From positions 14,506,951 to 14,570,950 of the forward strand of contig NC_134949.1 in the NCBI RefSeq assembly GCF_965638725.1: 64,000 nucleotides of DNA. Direction: 5' to 3'. This DNA is from Aptenodytes patagonicus (taxonomy: Eukaryota > Chordata > Aves > Sphenisciformes > Spheniscidae). This document shows positions 15,901 through 27,100 of this stretch, in pieces; positions within the stretch are counted from its first letter, which is position 1; the number at the start of each line of letters is the position of its first letter. A model generated the notes under the pieces. That model worked only from the letters and a program-made list of their open reading frames with translations. It searched no databases and was not told the DNA's origin. The position numbers and the translations under genes are program-made.

Positions 15901-18900
15901 TCCAGCATATGAATGCTGGGATAATGGAGCACAGCTTTGGAGATTGCAAAGTGTAGCACCACCCTGATAAAAGAAATAATTTCATTTTGTGAAGAGTAGT
16001 CTTCCAAATCAGGATAGCTGTGACGACATTTTAAGTAACATGCTCTTACAAAGAGTTTTTTAATTAGAAGGCCCATAGTTCTTCTGGATGCATTTTGAGA
16101 CAACTTACCCTGTCTCAGCAGATAAGACTACATTGAGCAATCTATCATCAGCCCAACAACATTGGGCCACAAACACTGTGGTCCAAAATGAAGCAGCACA
16201 ACCATTGCACAGTTTAGCACTTACTGGGGAATAAAGCTGGCAAAAGACCTCTTAGACTAGAGACTAAATTACTCTCTCAATTTCACGACCAGCTGTAGTC
16301 TCACTTACAGTCTCTTCAAGGGATTGCTTTGCCTACACTAATAAAGCATCACAGCTCTGCACCTCCAGTTCTTTTTTTTTCTTTACTTCACTTAAATTTG
16401 GGGAAATCACATGACAGTCATCTAACCTGATAAGGAAAGGCAGGAACATAGGAGGCAAGGAAAATAGGGAGTTTAGCACAAGAATTAGATGCTAATGATT
16501 GTTTTCCAGATAGCTCTTCAGCTTAAGTTCTATTTGTGCCCTCCCCACTAGTTTTGACACACCCCAGATCTGCCACACAAGGTAGTTTTGGACTTGTATT
16601 TGCTTGGTCTATTGCAGCTGTACTAACACTGGATCAAGCAGCTATCACAGATCTGTAACACATGACAACCAACCGGACAGAAAGACACATACTAATTCCT
16701 ATAGATCAGATACTAAGAACTGAACTCCACCAATACAAAGCTTCATTAGTTGACAATCTACTGAAGTTTGCAGGAAACAAATCCATTATTATAGCCAGTG
16801 GTATTCAGTATCAGAGAGCTACCCATTCCGAGTATACCATCCTGCTGTCAGACTTCTGTACTTCTGAAACTGAGTCCTAATAGGCCACACTGAGCAGGAC
16901 TACGGCAGTCTTCAAAAGCTAAACCTCTGAAGAGACATGAAATACTGCTGCACTCAAGCTGCATTTCTACTTTTGAATAAAAACGACTGCATGACTGTGC
17001 ATCATGAACATGCTAGCAGATGGTGCTTCTATACTTGACCACAGGAGTGCAGGAAATTTATTTGTTGAGCCTGTGGTTGTTCTCTACCTCTATTAAAAAG
17101 CTCCCTCCTCCAGACAAATCACAGTAAGAAGTTTCAGCAGAGATGAGGAACCTCTTTTGTCAAACACTTAATAACCACACAAATATGGCAGCCAAGTTTT
17201 GTTTGGTCTCCAAGCTTACAAGCAACACAAACACTTCGTTTCTCTCTGTGACAGAACCACCTTCAGCTGCAGCTCTGGGATGCTGGAACCCACAGTTCAG
17301 TAACTTCCTGACTCTAGCACAGCTCAGCTCTCAGAAAGTGGCAGTATTTTCCCCCATTTTCTTCCTAGAGATCCTCAAGAACCACCACTGTGCTTACACT
17401 GCCTGCATCTTAACACTGACTGAGGACAGAGCTCAACACTGTTCTCCAAAGCAACCAGAACTTCATCAGAAAGACTCTACTTCAAATAATAAGGTCATGC
17501 TAGAAGAAGAAAACAAACCACTGCCCCACTTCACTACCTAAAGGTCATACAGTGAGCTGGACTTAGTGCAAATTCCCACTAATCCTGGGATTAGCAGGGC
17601 ACACAACAGCTTTAAACTTGCTCCTTTAAGTGAGGAACTCAACTGTTAAGAATTGTAGAACCAGCCAATAACTTCTTTTTCTTCTAGAGAAAAAAAACCT
17701 TACTCATCTCAACTTTTCTGAAAAAGCTCATCATAACACAAAGCCTGAAGTGGTGTGCAAAGGAAGTTCCTGCCCTGCTGCTGTTCAAGCTTTGAACAGT
17801 CTTTCCACATCCAGGTGGATAAACTGATCAGCTGGCAGCCACTGGAGCTGCTCTACTACATGCAAATAATGCATATTCATTTGACTAGTGACTACTGTGA
17901 CCCACAGGTATAACTTTTTTTTTTTTTTAAGATTAGCTCAGAACCCATCCAGTAAGAGTAATTCTTCACTGAATACCCCAGCTATTAGATTATCAGTCAC
18001 TTCTGGAAGAAGCAAGCGTATTCCAAGTTTTACCCTGTTCCAACAAAATAAGCTCCTTAAGACCAAAATCCCGTGAACACTTAACTAGGCTACAGTTGAG
18101 AAGAAATAACATTTCACTTATTTTTGTAGGCTATTGTTTCAGTGAATCTGAAATGATCTTGCCACCTATAACTGCAAGTCAATCTAGCAGTGCCTTACAT
18201 ACTCTTAAAGTTTTGAACTTTGAGTATGCTTGACTCCTTAAGCAGTGATTCTGGCTGCACTAGCCAAGTGCCTTTAAGAGTTGCCTCTCAAAATTCCTGA
18301 AGAACTGCATCTTTGCTAAGAAAAAACACACCTAATTTCACTAACAGTTAAAACCTGCACATCTCCATTCTTCCTGCAGCTGCTTCTTCCTACTCCTGTT
18401 CAAGCAGGAGTGTTTGTGAAGCCATGCAATGAACACTCACATTAGAAAACCACCCATTACAATCAGGCTTATGCTAGATGCATTCTTCTCTTCTACTTCC
18501 CACACGATCACTTGCACCATCAAAAAAGAGGTGGTGCAGAAGCAAGAATGAACAGCTAGGAAAAGGTGCAGGATCATCTTTCAGCATGAGCACCACTTCA
18601 AATGTTTCAACTATGGCATTAATGCATACTCAGATCTATTACACTGTTAGTATCTCTCTACTTTCTCCCCTAAATACCCTTGAACTCCTGTCAGTCCCTT
18701 TGTAAGGCTAAAGGTAAACAACAGTGTTTAAATAACAGATCTTAGCAAAGGCACAGACCACATATACATGCACAGACAGGCTATCATGGCAAGTTAGAAC
18801 CACAAATCTAACTGCTGGAGAACATCCAGCCAATTGAAATATCCTTATTAAAAAGGAAAGAATTGTAGGCCAGTAGAAATTGTTTCTCTCCCTGGTAGGC

Positions 18901-19838
18901 TACCATAAATGCAAGCTACATGCCTGTTTTTACCCAGTCTCCCTTTCCTACAGCTCCTTTTGCTCCCCTCACGTTCCAGATTAAGACACTGCTTGCATCA
19001 GACTGGCCTTTGGGCAAATCCCCTCCCCTGAGGTTTCCATCTCAAAGTAGTAAGTGCATTTGTTTTCTTACTCATCTCCTGCAGCTGAAGTAATTCAGAA
19101 TGCATCAGACATTGTTTTGAGACTGCACTGCAACACTGCTGGAGTCACTGCTTCTCTGAAGATAACTAATAATGCTTCCCTGAGAACAGCTAGTAGAATA
19201 ACCTTGAAACAAACAAACAAACAATATTAAGAGCTCATTAAAACTTGCCTTCACATCTACAGCTGCATAAAAGCTTAGAGACACCTCAATTCAAGTACCG
19301 CTGTGATAAGCTACCAGTTACACAGAGAACTTTTAAAGTATTTCACTTCTTCGTTTTCAAAGCAAAATCTGGTATTAATGTGAGCTACCTAAAAGGGTGC
19401 TTTAAGAATTAAAGCTCTAGCTGCCATAGTTAAGCTTTTGATTTCCAGGTATTCTATATAAACTACTCTATAACATAAGCATTCAAACTGCCCCCTTACA
19501 GTGAGGTAGGCAACTACTCCTTATTTCGTAATTATGGAATACATGCCTAAATGCAAGTACTAATAAAATAGAAATGTGGTTTTTTCCTCATTTTCAGTTC
19601 AAATTAATGTTCTTTGTTTAACACATCTGCAATGAAATATTCACAATGTCAGGTCCCAAATAAATCTGTCCTGTATCAAAAGAATCATTGTACACAGAAA
19701 GCCTCTCTGGAAGCTTCCATTACAAAGGGAGTATTTACCTTGTGTCATGCTGTGCCTACACAAGAAGAATCAGTAATCCAGTCACTTAAACATTTGGTCA
19801 ACAAACCAACTGCCTCCTCATAACATCATTTGCAGTAA

Positions 19839-19865
<27 letters not shown>
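19839..19865. repeat. 27-base T homopolymer
   Basis: An uninterrupted run of 27 T on the + strand, equal to poly(A) on the minus strand. It could be the tail of an old retroposed sequence on the minus strand or plain slippage. I saw no recognisable retrogene beside it and no clear flanking duplication. Confidence 0.85.
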
Positions 19866-19869
<4 letters not shown>

Positions 19870-20114
19870 AAAGTGCCTCACAACCTCTAGGACTTAAGAA
19901 TCCTGCTCTTTAGTCTGCGCAGAACAAAATTAGTTGGTGCAATGCTCTGCCAACAGCCACCACCTGACGCTCAAAAAAAGGGGGGGCTGTTCTTTTAGGA
20001 AGCAGAGCTTATATCCTAAAAGCTCAAATGAGACTTCAAACTTTCGAGAGCTTCACACTGTGTCATCCTTAATTACCGTCTCCTCCATTTCTTTCCCGGT
20101 ATCCTTTATATGAC

Positions 20115-20229
20115 CTACAAAGGAAAAATGTAGCACTATTAGATGCTTCCAATCCTGTTCTTCTACCCCTCCTCCAACAACACACAGAAGCCCTACAGGC
20201 TGTATCTGCAACTCATATGGACTACTTAC
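20115..20229 (-). other. Possible small intron of an antisense transcript
   Basis: Read on the minus strand, a GTAAGT donor begins at 20,229. A pyrimidine-rich acceptor ending in TAG lies 115 bases downstream, at 20,116-20,115. Joining the flanks leaves one frame open for 37 codons, from just after a stop at 20,287-20,285 to a TGA at 20,055-20,053, but with no start codon. The exon base before the donor is T, which weakens it. Chance is a real alternative for an open frame this short. If genuine it is more likely an intron of a non-coding antisense RNA than of a protein gene. Confidence 0.25.
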
Positions 20230-21782
20230 AGTAGCTCCCAAGTTCCCAGTCAGTTCTTATGTAACTAGACTCCACCTCACCATATTACTTATGTAACACG
20301 TATTAAGTAGCGTCTATTATATAGGAGTCTTCTATATTAGTCATATACTCAGCTACTTTCATTCCAGTAGTTCTCATACAACACATTCACCAAATATTCA
20401 AGCTTTATCCCCCACCAGATTACTACTGTGGAGGAAAAGAGAAAAAAAAAGATTCACATCTATCTGGGGACAGACTGAGAACAGAAGTAGTGCTATGAAA
20501 CATTTCTAAATGGAACAAACGACCACCCTTAAAGCATCAGCAATTTTAACTGTTAATTTGTTCGTTGGGTTAGATGCAGAGGCTAAACTTACACCCTGCC
20601 ATACAAGAACAAGACATGGGAACTAGCACCGAATTGCTCTGAAAACATGAGAACCCCACCCACACAGTAACACGAGTTGCATTCCTTAAATAAAAGTGTT
20701 AGGATTGGAAAACATACATTTTTCACTTCCCCCCATCAGAATATTGAAATTAAAAGAGACCCAGAAAATATATTTGCCAAGCTTCCAAGCCTACCCAGAC
20801 CTGTGTGACAAGTTCATTTTCCTATGAACCTCAGAAAGACAGACACGGGGCATCTTCACGATATTTGCATACCATAGTTTTCATTTGCACTAAGTATATA
20901 CTTAAATCCCTGTGTTAAAGATGCAGGCCATCCGTGGCCTAACTTTGTAATACACACCACATTACCCCATAGAAAAGCTGCTCAACTCCTACAACAGGAT
21001 CCAACAACATACAAATAAAAGAATATCGATCCGTTTTTCCATAACGAAATTCTCCTCAAATAAAATAAAGTCATTAATAGCTTGCAGATTTTTCCATAGG
21101 CCCCCCGCCGTACCCCCGGCAAAGCAACGCTGGAAATGCGACGACCTCCTCGTCAGAAGAACAACTCGGCATAGCCTGTACATTTTCCTCAGCTGTTTTA
21201 ATGAGATCATTTAAACATCGCTCAAACCGACTTTTTCAGCAAGTTACTCAGTAAGAACCATTCTATGATTCCGGGGAACCTAACTTACAGATAAAACTGC
21301 TCTCGTACACGAGAAGGGGAAGCCGACCGAGAGCGGGTGGCATTTGCGTTAGTACACCCGGCAGCTGGAAGGCCCAGCGCAGGAGCCGCGCACCGCCTGC
21401 TCCCACACTCGGGCGGAGTGAGTAGGCGCCGAGGGGGAACTTTCCCTTGCGGTGGGTAAAGCCTTACGCAGAGAGGGGGCGGAATGGAAAGCTTCCCCCC
21501 AAGAGCAGCAACACCCTGGAGATGGGTGGAGAATAAGGAGAGAAGCGAGAACCTTCCTCAGCGGCAGCTACACCCTCGTGCACAAGGCTAATGGGGGAAG
21601 GGAAATGGGAACCAACGCGGCACCGACGGCATTGTGCGGGGAGGGGGAGGGAAGCACGGACTCTCCCGGGCTGCCGCCGCCGCCTCAGCCAGCTTGGTCT
21701 GCAGCCAAACCCCACAAGAATGCAACACGGTCACATGACCTCCGGCGGACGTGCAACTCCCTTCCCTCTCCAGGGAGACCCT

Positions 21783-21792
21783 GCGCCATCTT
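21783..21792 (-). promoter_or_regulatory. YY1-like site in minus orientation
   Basis: The + strand reads GCGCCATCTT, which is AAGATGGCGC on the minus strand and close to the YY1 core AAGATGGCGGC. YY1 sites of this form usually lie just downstream of a start site in sense orientation. Its orientation therefore fits leftward transcription, but occupancy is not shown. Confidence 0.35.
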
Positions 21793-22051
21793 GTACTGAC
21801 GCAGTTACAAAAGCAGGCACGAGTTGCTCCTCTCTCACTCTTCCCCCGCTCCTCTCCTCACAGCCCCGGCGCTGTTTGGGAAGGAGAAGCCAAGGCTTGT
21901 TCCTGCCTTCCTTTTCACCAGCTCTTCGGGGATCCCCCGCCCGTGAAGTCCTCCCTCGCGCTGGGATCATGGCGCCCGTTTTCTCCCTTTACACCAGCCT
22001 CCCCCGGCAGCTCCCCAACCCTGCCCAGCTGCGGCTGCCCCTGCTGCAGGA

Positions 22052-22143
22052 TGATGTCAGCGCCAGCCAATCAGGGCGCGCCGGACTAGCCCGGCCAGCC
22101 TCGCTATTGGCTCCCGCGCAGCTCCCGCCCCCCTCCTGACTCA
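22052..22143 (+). promoter_or_regulatory. Core promoter cluster: CRE-like, CCAAT, ATTGG, GC box, AP-1-like
   Basis: In order: a CRE-like TGATGTCA (22,052-22,059), CCAAT (22,067-22,071), inverted CCAAT as ATTGG (22,106-22,110), a GC box of the CCCGCCC type (about 22,124-22,130) and TGACTCA (22,137-22,143). Dense spacing of this kind normally lies within about 100 bases upstream of a TATA-less start site. That would place KMT2E transcription initiation near 22,150-22,270. CCAAT boxes in both orientations fit a bidirectional promoter. The exact start site cannot be read from sequence. Confidence 0.5.
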
Positions 22144-22643
22144 GTCTCCGCCGCGGTTCGCTGCGGAGCCGCAGCCAAGGCACAAGTGGGGGGAGGGGAA
22201 TAGGAGGGGAAGGAAAAAAAAAAAAAAAAACCACTACACAAAAAACCGACAACCAAACCCACCAAGACGCCAGCCGCCATTTCGCGCAACAACAGGCAGA
22301 ACCCGAGCGAGCAGCCCCAGCCAAGCGCCCTAAGGAGAGAGAGAGGGAGAAACAGAGACACACGCACAGAAGAGTTAGACAGGAAAAAATACCCATAGAC
22401 TCCGCCGTGATCACAAGACGTTTAATCGCCCCCCTCCTCCCTCAGACTCAATGCCCCATTACAGCCGCCTCCTCTGCGTCCAACCAGCTAGCAGATCCCT
22501 TCACCTCGGCTCCCTCCTGCCGCAGCAGCAGCTGTTTAGAGCCCCAAACTCTCTCTGCTCAGGGTGTGGGGGGACGCTAGTCTATGGCGCTGCTGCTAAC
22601 TGCTTCTCCAGTCACCCGATTGTGGCGGCTCCATCGAGGCAAG
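22144..22643 (+). other. KMT2E: Candidate KMT2E exon 1 (5' UTR)
   Basis: The 3' edge rests on a strong donor, AAG|GTAAGA, with the intron beginning at 22,644. The 5' edge is only an estimate, taken as just after the CCAAT/GC-box/TGACTCA cluster. The segment contains a 17-base A run (22,214-22,230) and a CCGCCATTT element (about 22,274-22,282) that resembles an inverted YY1 site. It holds ATG codons, including one at 22,584 whose frame reaches the donor in phase 0. KMT2E in mammals has its start codon in the third exon, so two non-coding exons are expected upstream of 41,652. Another donor-like site at 23,240 is an alternative end. Confidence 0.5.
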
Positions 22644-24059
22644 GTAAGAGCTGCCAGCCCAGCTTTTATCTGGTGCCCCGAGTTTGCGCACTGAAGGAGG
22701 CTCGCTCAGCCCCTGGTGGGCGTCGAACGAAACCCCAGCCGCCGCCTCCCCTCCCTCAATCAGCCATATCGCTGGAGGGGCTGAAGCCGGGCAGGAAAGG
22801 CAGGGCGGTGCGCGGGCAGAACAGGAGCTGGGAGGGGATATGGCGAAAGGAACAGGAGCTCGGTACAAACGGCAGAGGCTGCGTCTGCCCCGGAACGTTG
22901 AGCGAGCCTCTCGCTTTGCCAGCTCCCGCTGGTCCGGATAAAAGCAGACCATACCTGCTCCCCAAGGGCCGTTCCCTAAAGGGGAAACTAGGCTCGTTCA
23001 CTGCTCGTCTCGTTCCCTGCAGAAACGAAACGCCTTCAGCTAGTGCTGTCCCACTCGCGTTAATAAAAGCAGCTCTCTCCCACTTGCCTTATATATGAGC
23101 CTTAAATGCTTCGGGGAAGATTCTCAGCCTCAAGTGTCTTATTGAGAGACTTAGTCAAAACCTCCACATCGCCCTGAACGGTTTCAGTCAAAGCTCCCGT
23201 TCCCTCCCCTCTCTCGCCCCCCTCTTCCCCGCCCCTCAAGTAAGTTCCTCTGCGTGTGCGAGAGCCGGCGGGTCTGCCCAGCTTTTCGCGTACTTTGTGG
23301 CGAAAATTTACTCCTCAGGTCGAGATTCGTAGAGAATCGGTACGCTGAGAGTAACGACGGTCGTGAGCAGGAAGCCGGAGGTGGGGAGGGGGGGAGAACA
23401 GCAAAGGAGGGAGTTCTGGCGTTTCTGCCTCAGAGGATGCAGTTCTGAGTCAGACATCCTCCCGCCCGCGTTCGGTTCCACAACAGCCTGGGTCGGAGCC
23501 CCTGCCCCTCCCCCGCGGTCTGCGCCTCCGGGGCTGCGGATCGCCCCCGGCACCAGCCCCAGCTGCAGCCGCCCCTCCTCCGCTGCCCTACTTCCCTCCA
23601 CACCTCCTCACAGCCCCCCTGCCCAGCCCTTGCCGCAGTCTGGTGTCTCGGCCGCGCCCAGACCCGAACCGTTCAGCGTAACGAGCAAAGCGCTGTTGCA
23701 AAATGGACACTGAGGGCTCGGCGGGCGCAAGCTGCACTCCCAGCCCATAAGCAAAATGGCGGCTGTTTGGCTTCGCTTTGGTAACCCTGCCCCTGCCAGG
23801 CGGGGCGGGTGAGCCCCGTGCAGTGGGAGGGAGGGGAGAGCGGACGCCATTTTCCCAGAGAGAGGCAGTGACATAGAAGGGAGCGTAGGAGGCTGAAAGG
23901 AGGGAGACACGGGAGCAGCGGCGGCAGTGGGGTTTGTACACAGGTCCCAAGGCAAAGGCGCTTCCGAGCTGGTCCCTGTAGGGTTCTGCGCACTGAGCTA
24001 GGTTTGGGGGGAGGGGGGGTCTCCTCTTTCCTTTCTTTCCCTTTTCTTTCTTTTACCAG
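22644..24059 (+). other. Candidate KMT2E intron 1 inside the CpG island
   Basis: It starts GTAAGA and ends in a long pyrimidine tract followed by ACCAG. The sequence is GC-rich and holds further promoter-like elements, so alternative start sites within it are possible. No protein gene is supported here. The longest frames run through GC-rich DNA with few stops and resemble nothing known. Confidence 0.45.
23753..23853. promoter_or_regulatory. Pair of opposed YY1-like sites
   Basis: AAAATGGCGGC at 23,753-23,763 on the + strand and CGCCATTTT at 23,845-23,853, its reverse orientation, lie about 80 bases apart in GC-rich DNA. They resemble YY1 sites near start sites of housekeeping genes. They may mark a second, downstream start cluster for KMT2E, whose transcript would use the donor at 24,184. 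Confidence 0.4.
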
Positions 24060-24184
24060 AGCCTGCTGAGGGTTGAGTCCTGCCTAGGGTAGGATATCCG
24101 CAGTGGGGCTGTTGCATTGTTTTGGTTGGGACAGAGAAGGGGCTCAGCTGAGGGGTCCTGCTGCCTGGCCTGTGACCATTACAG
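24060..24184 (+). other. KMT2E: Candidate KMT2E exon 2 (5' UTR)
   Basis: A CT-rich tract of about 35 bases ends in ACCAG, giving a very good acceptor at 24,058-24,059. The downstream edge is ACAG|GTGAGT, a near-consensus donor. The 125-base segment between them has no long open frame, as expected for an untranslated exon. It fits the second of the two non-coding exons expected before the start-codon exon. If transcription instead starts near 23,750, the same donor could close a longer first exon. Confidence 0.55.
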
Positions 24185-27100
24185 GTGAGTCTTTGGTTAT
24201 TACCAGCGTATTCTGCTGTGGGTGCTTTGGGGAGGGGGGTGGCAAAAAGGGAGTGAAATGCGACGGGAACGTCTCATTGCCCCCGGTGCGAGTATAACTC
24301 TCTTCCACCCTGAAATGTGTTGAAATTCTGTTTAAGTTGCCTTGAATTTGTTTTTCCTTTTGTGGGGTTTGGTTAAAAAATGGCAGGCTGTCGCTATATC
24401 TTGTGAATATGGCGGGTTACTGTAACTGGAGGAGCTGAGGAGAATTTTTTGGCGGTTATGCCAGATTTATGCATTATGCTTGGAAAAAGAGCCAAAAGGG
24501 GCTATTATGTGACAATATAAGCTTCCTTAGACTGGTGGTTTTAAGAACGGGTATGTATGTTATCGGGACTGCGTATTGAGTTTTATGAAGCTTAGGGAAA
24601 CCTATTCTCTTCCTCCATCCTGTATATTTTTGCTTTGTGGTACTAAAATGGCTCGTTATAGGCCTAATCTCTCTGCCTTCCACACCCCCGCCTGCTTTCC
24701 TCCTTCCCTGCTAGTATCTCCGCTCCGTGGTGTAACCTGGACAAACGGAAAGCAGTCCTCAAGAGTTTCTGAGCCAATTTTAAAGGGGATCATTCTCTCC
24801 ACCCCCTTTCTTGAGGGTGTAAGTAGTTATATTGGTGCATCCCTTTCTTGCTTTAGTTTCTGCAGCCAGTGTTCGTGTTCCTTGGGTGGCATATTTCAAT
24901 CTCTTTCTTAAAGAAATAAATATTGGTGGGGTAGACCCTATTGCTGCAGACATAGGGGAGGAGAAACAAACGGTTCACTGTGTAGTACTAAATAGGGTAG
25001 AGAAACATAATATAGCATGATTATAAAGGTCCTGTATTCCCCCATACTCAGCCATTAGGGAATGTGCCGTGGCTAAAAGCCCTGAGGTCCCTAAAATGGT
25101 ACATACTACGTGTCGTTAAAAGCAGAAGTTTAGTGCTGCATCTAGATTTAGGAATGTGTTAGTCTGTTTATTTACAGTACCTTAAAGGAATAATAATCAA
25201 ACGTTTTTGTTATTCAGGGCTCAGATCAGAGAAAAGAAAGAGACATCCATGGCTGTACTTATAATACATGATTAATTGATTATAATCGCTATACTTTTAA
25301 AGTTACTTTTCAAAAAATGGGGAGCAAATTTTTTAATTTCCCTCTTTTGTCCTTTAGAGATTCTAAAAATGGCGGCCTCAGGCTGATGTTGTGGTAATCT
25401 AATCAGCTCGGGTCCTCCACACCCCATGCAGTGCGTTTGTCTGCAGCATATTAGAGTCGTCTTATGTTTAAATGAAAAGACTGTTCCCTTCAAATAACGT
25501 ACAAAAGATCTCTTGACTTTACTGCGATTTAAAAATGCTGTGTTCCAGCTGATTAATTTTATTGGTTATGTGTGTGAAAGGCAAGTGAACTAGACCACTC
25601 TTGTCGGGGAAAAGGGGGGTGGAAAGAGGCAACAGACTCAAGCAGCTTCTTTGAGGGGTGTGTATACGTTGGTGTAAGGTGATATGTATGTCGGTTTAAT
25701 AATTTGGAAAAGCTCCTGCGTTTGTGATGGATACTGTACATCTGTCCATTCTATTAACGACATAAAAGCAGTAATATTTGTCAAAATAAGTAGTGGATTA
25801 AGATCACTAAAAGAGTTAGCTAAATTCTTTGTGGAATCACATTTGTGAACGTCATGTTCACCTTCCAGGAAATACCTTTGCTGGACATCGGGGTAGTAAT
25901 TCTATGTATTCATAGTTTGAGAATACTAAAATAACTTAATACTTACGGAAATAATGCATGCAAGATTATAACCTGTTACTTTATTAAGACACGGAATTTT
26001 TTCTGCCAGCATGTAATCTTGGTATTACATTTTTTTTCTTCAGTTTGTTTTGTATATTGCTGTATAAATTGTATATGTAGTAATACACATACAAATACTG
26101 AGGGAAAGTGCAGTTCCTAACCTCTATAATTTTTTTCCTAAATGAAATATGAACCTTTTAGTATCACCACTATAAATACGTTTGGGTGGGGGGAAGGGAG
26201 GTCACAAGGATTTATTATTTGGTGTAGTGCATGCTGATACAAACTATGGAGGCTGCAAACTGTACGTTTTAAGCAACAACAACAACAAAATTTTCACTTT
26301 TTTTTTTTTGGATGCCTGTCTTTAATCTTGTCCTTGGTTTAATGAGGTATGAATTCCTATTCTAGTATAGCTTTGGAACCTTCTGGATTTAAACAATCAA
26401 AAGTGAGGTATTGAAATGGCAAAACTGTCTCCAATCTCTGAAGAATTTTAATTTAGATACCGTTTAGAAGCACTGATGTGTGGTTTAAGGTATACCTGAA
26501 GTTGAACAATAAGATAGTAAGACTTTTAGAGTGTTGTTAATGCATGCTTTTCGTGTGTTTTGAAGCCAAAGGCTGAGTGATTTCAACCACCAAGTGATGC
26601 GTTAATAGTCCAGTAATGCATGCTCCCATCAAAACTTCCTTATTCGTATAGATTTTATTTTTTTTAATAAACCATGTCTTACTCTGTTTATTAACAAGTA
26701 CATGAATAACATTCTAAAGAGTGTATGTATGGGCCTTTTTTGAAACCTTTTGCCTTTTTCTTTCCTCTCCCTAGGTTTAAAGTTCCTGTTGTGAATAATT
26801 TTTTTAACATTATGACTTAGACTACAGAGCTGTGTAGCCCTCTAACTGCATGGCCGCAGTCATGTTCTCAAGCAAACATATGATTCAGGATTAAAATTAA
26901 AAGAAAATTATTTTTTACATGTTACAAAAAGTGTTCGGGGGGTGGTGGTGGTATGAAATAAACCCAAAGATTGAAATACTTACACTCAAATTTTACAGCT
27001 TATCTTATAGATTGCAAATTTTATGCACTAAGAACCTCTTGGGAATTTTGAGATCTTCCAGAGTTTTCCTGTATGAGTTTTAGTGAGTCAGTTTGCCTTT

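Larger units (their letters stand above)
1..21289. other. Non-coding region upstream of KMT2E, possible antisense transcript
   Basis: No stretch here gives a recognisable protein. Open frames are short, lack domain-like sequence and are not linked by a convincing series of splice sites. Composition is informative: counting 17,101-17,340 on the + strand gives C 68, G 42, A 71, T 59, and 8,041-8,280 gives C 73, G 38. Introns of + strand genes usually show the reverse, as the KMT2E introns here do. This suggests transcription from the minus strand, starting in the CpG island at the right edge. In mammals a non-coding antisense RNA lies divergent to KMT2E; an equivalent here is inferred, and no exon map can be given. 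Simple repeats and one possible small minus-strand intron are listed separately. Confidence 0.5.
21290..24300. promoter_or_regulatory. CpG island, probable bidirectional promoter
   Basis: About 3 kb of G+C-rich, CpG-dense sequence sits between two long AT-richer flanks. Edges are estimated by eye. It contains CCAAT boxes in both orientations, GC boxes, an AP-1-like site and several CGCCAT/ATGGCG elements resembling YY1 sites, and has no TATA box that I can see. This is the usual architecture of a broad housekeeping promoter. KMT2E runs rightwards from it. The reversed strand skew to the left suggests a divergent transcript. Open frames inside it on both strands follow from low stop-codon density in GC-rich DNA and are not called as genes. 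Confidence 0.85.

Noticed and set aside
17143-17541. 132-codon + strand open frame in the left region
   Set aside because: It runs against the inferred minus-strand transcription, shows no domain, and its C-rich composition lowers stop frequency.
21261-21276. ATTCTATGATTC-like motif resembling a CR1 3' end
   Set aside because: A single short unit without an upstream CR1 body. Chance is likely.
21591-22139. 182-codon + strand open frame just upstream of the promoter cluster
   Set aside because: It lies in CpG-island sequence with competing open frames on the other strand, has no domain-like content, and overlaps promoter motifs.
21989-22414. 141-codon minus-strand open frame with Leu/Phe-rich, membrane-like stretch
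   Set aside because: The hydrophobic run is the translation of the A17/T17 homopolymer and GA-rich repeats, not a genuine membrane segment.
22451-23098. 215-codon + strand open frame in the CpG island
   Set aside because: GC-rich DNA has few stop codons and several overlapping frames on both strands are equally open. It crosses the good donor at 22,643 and resembles no known protein.
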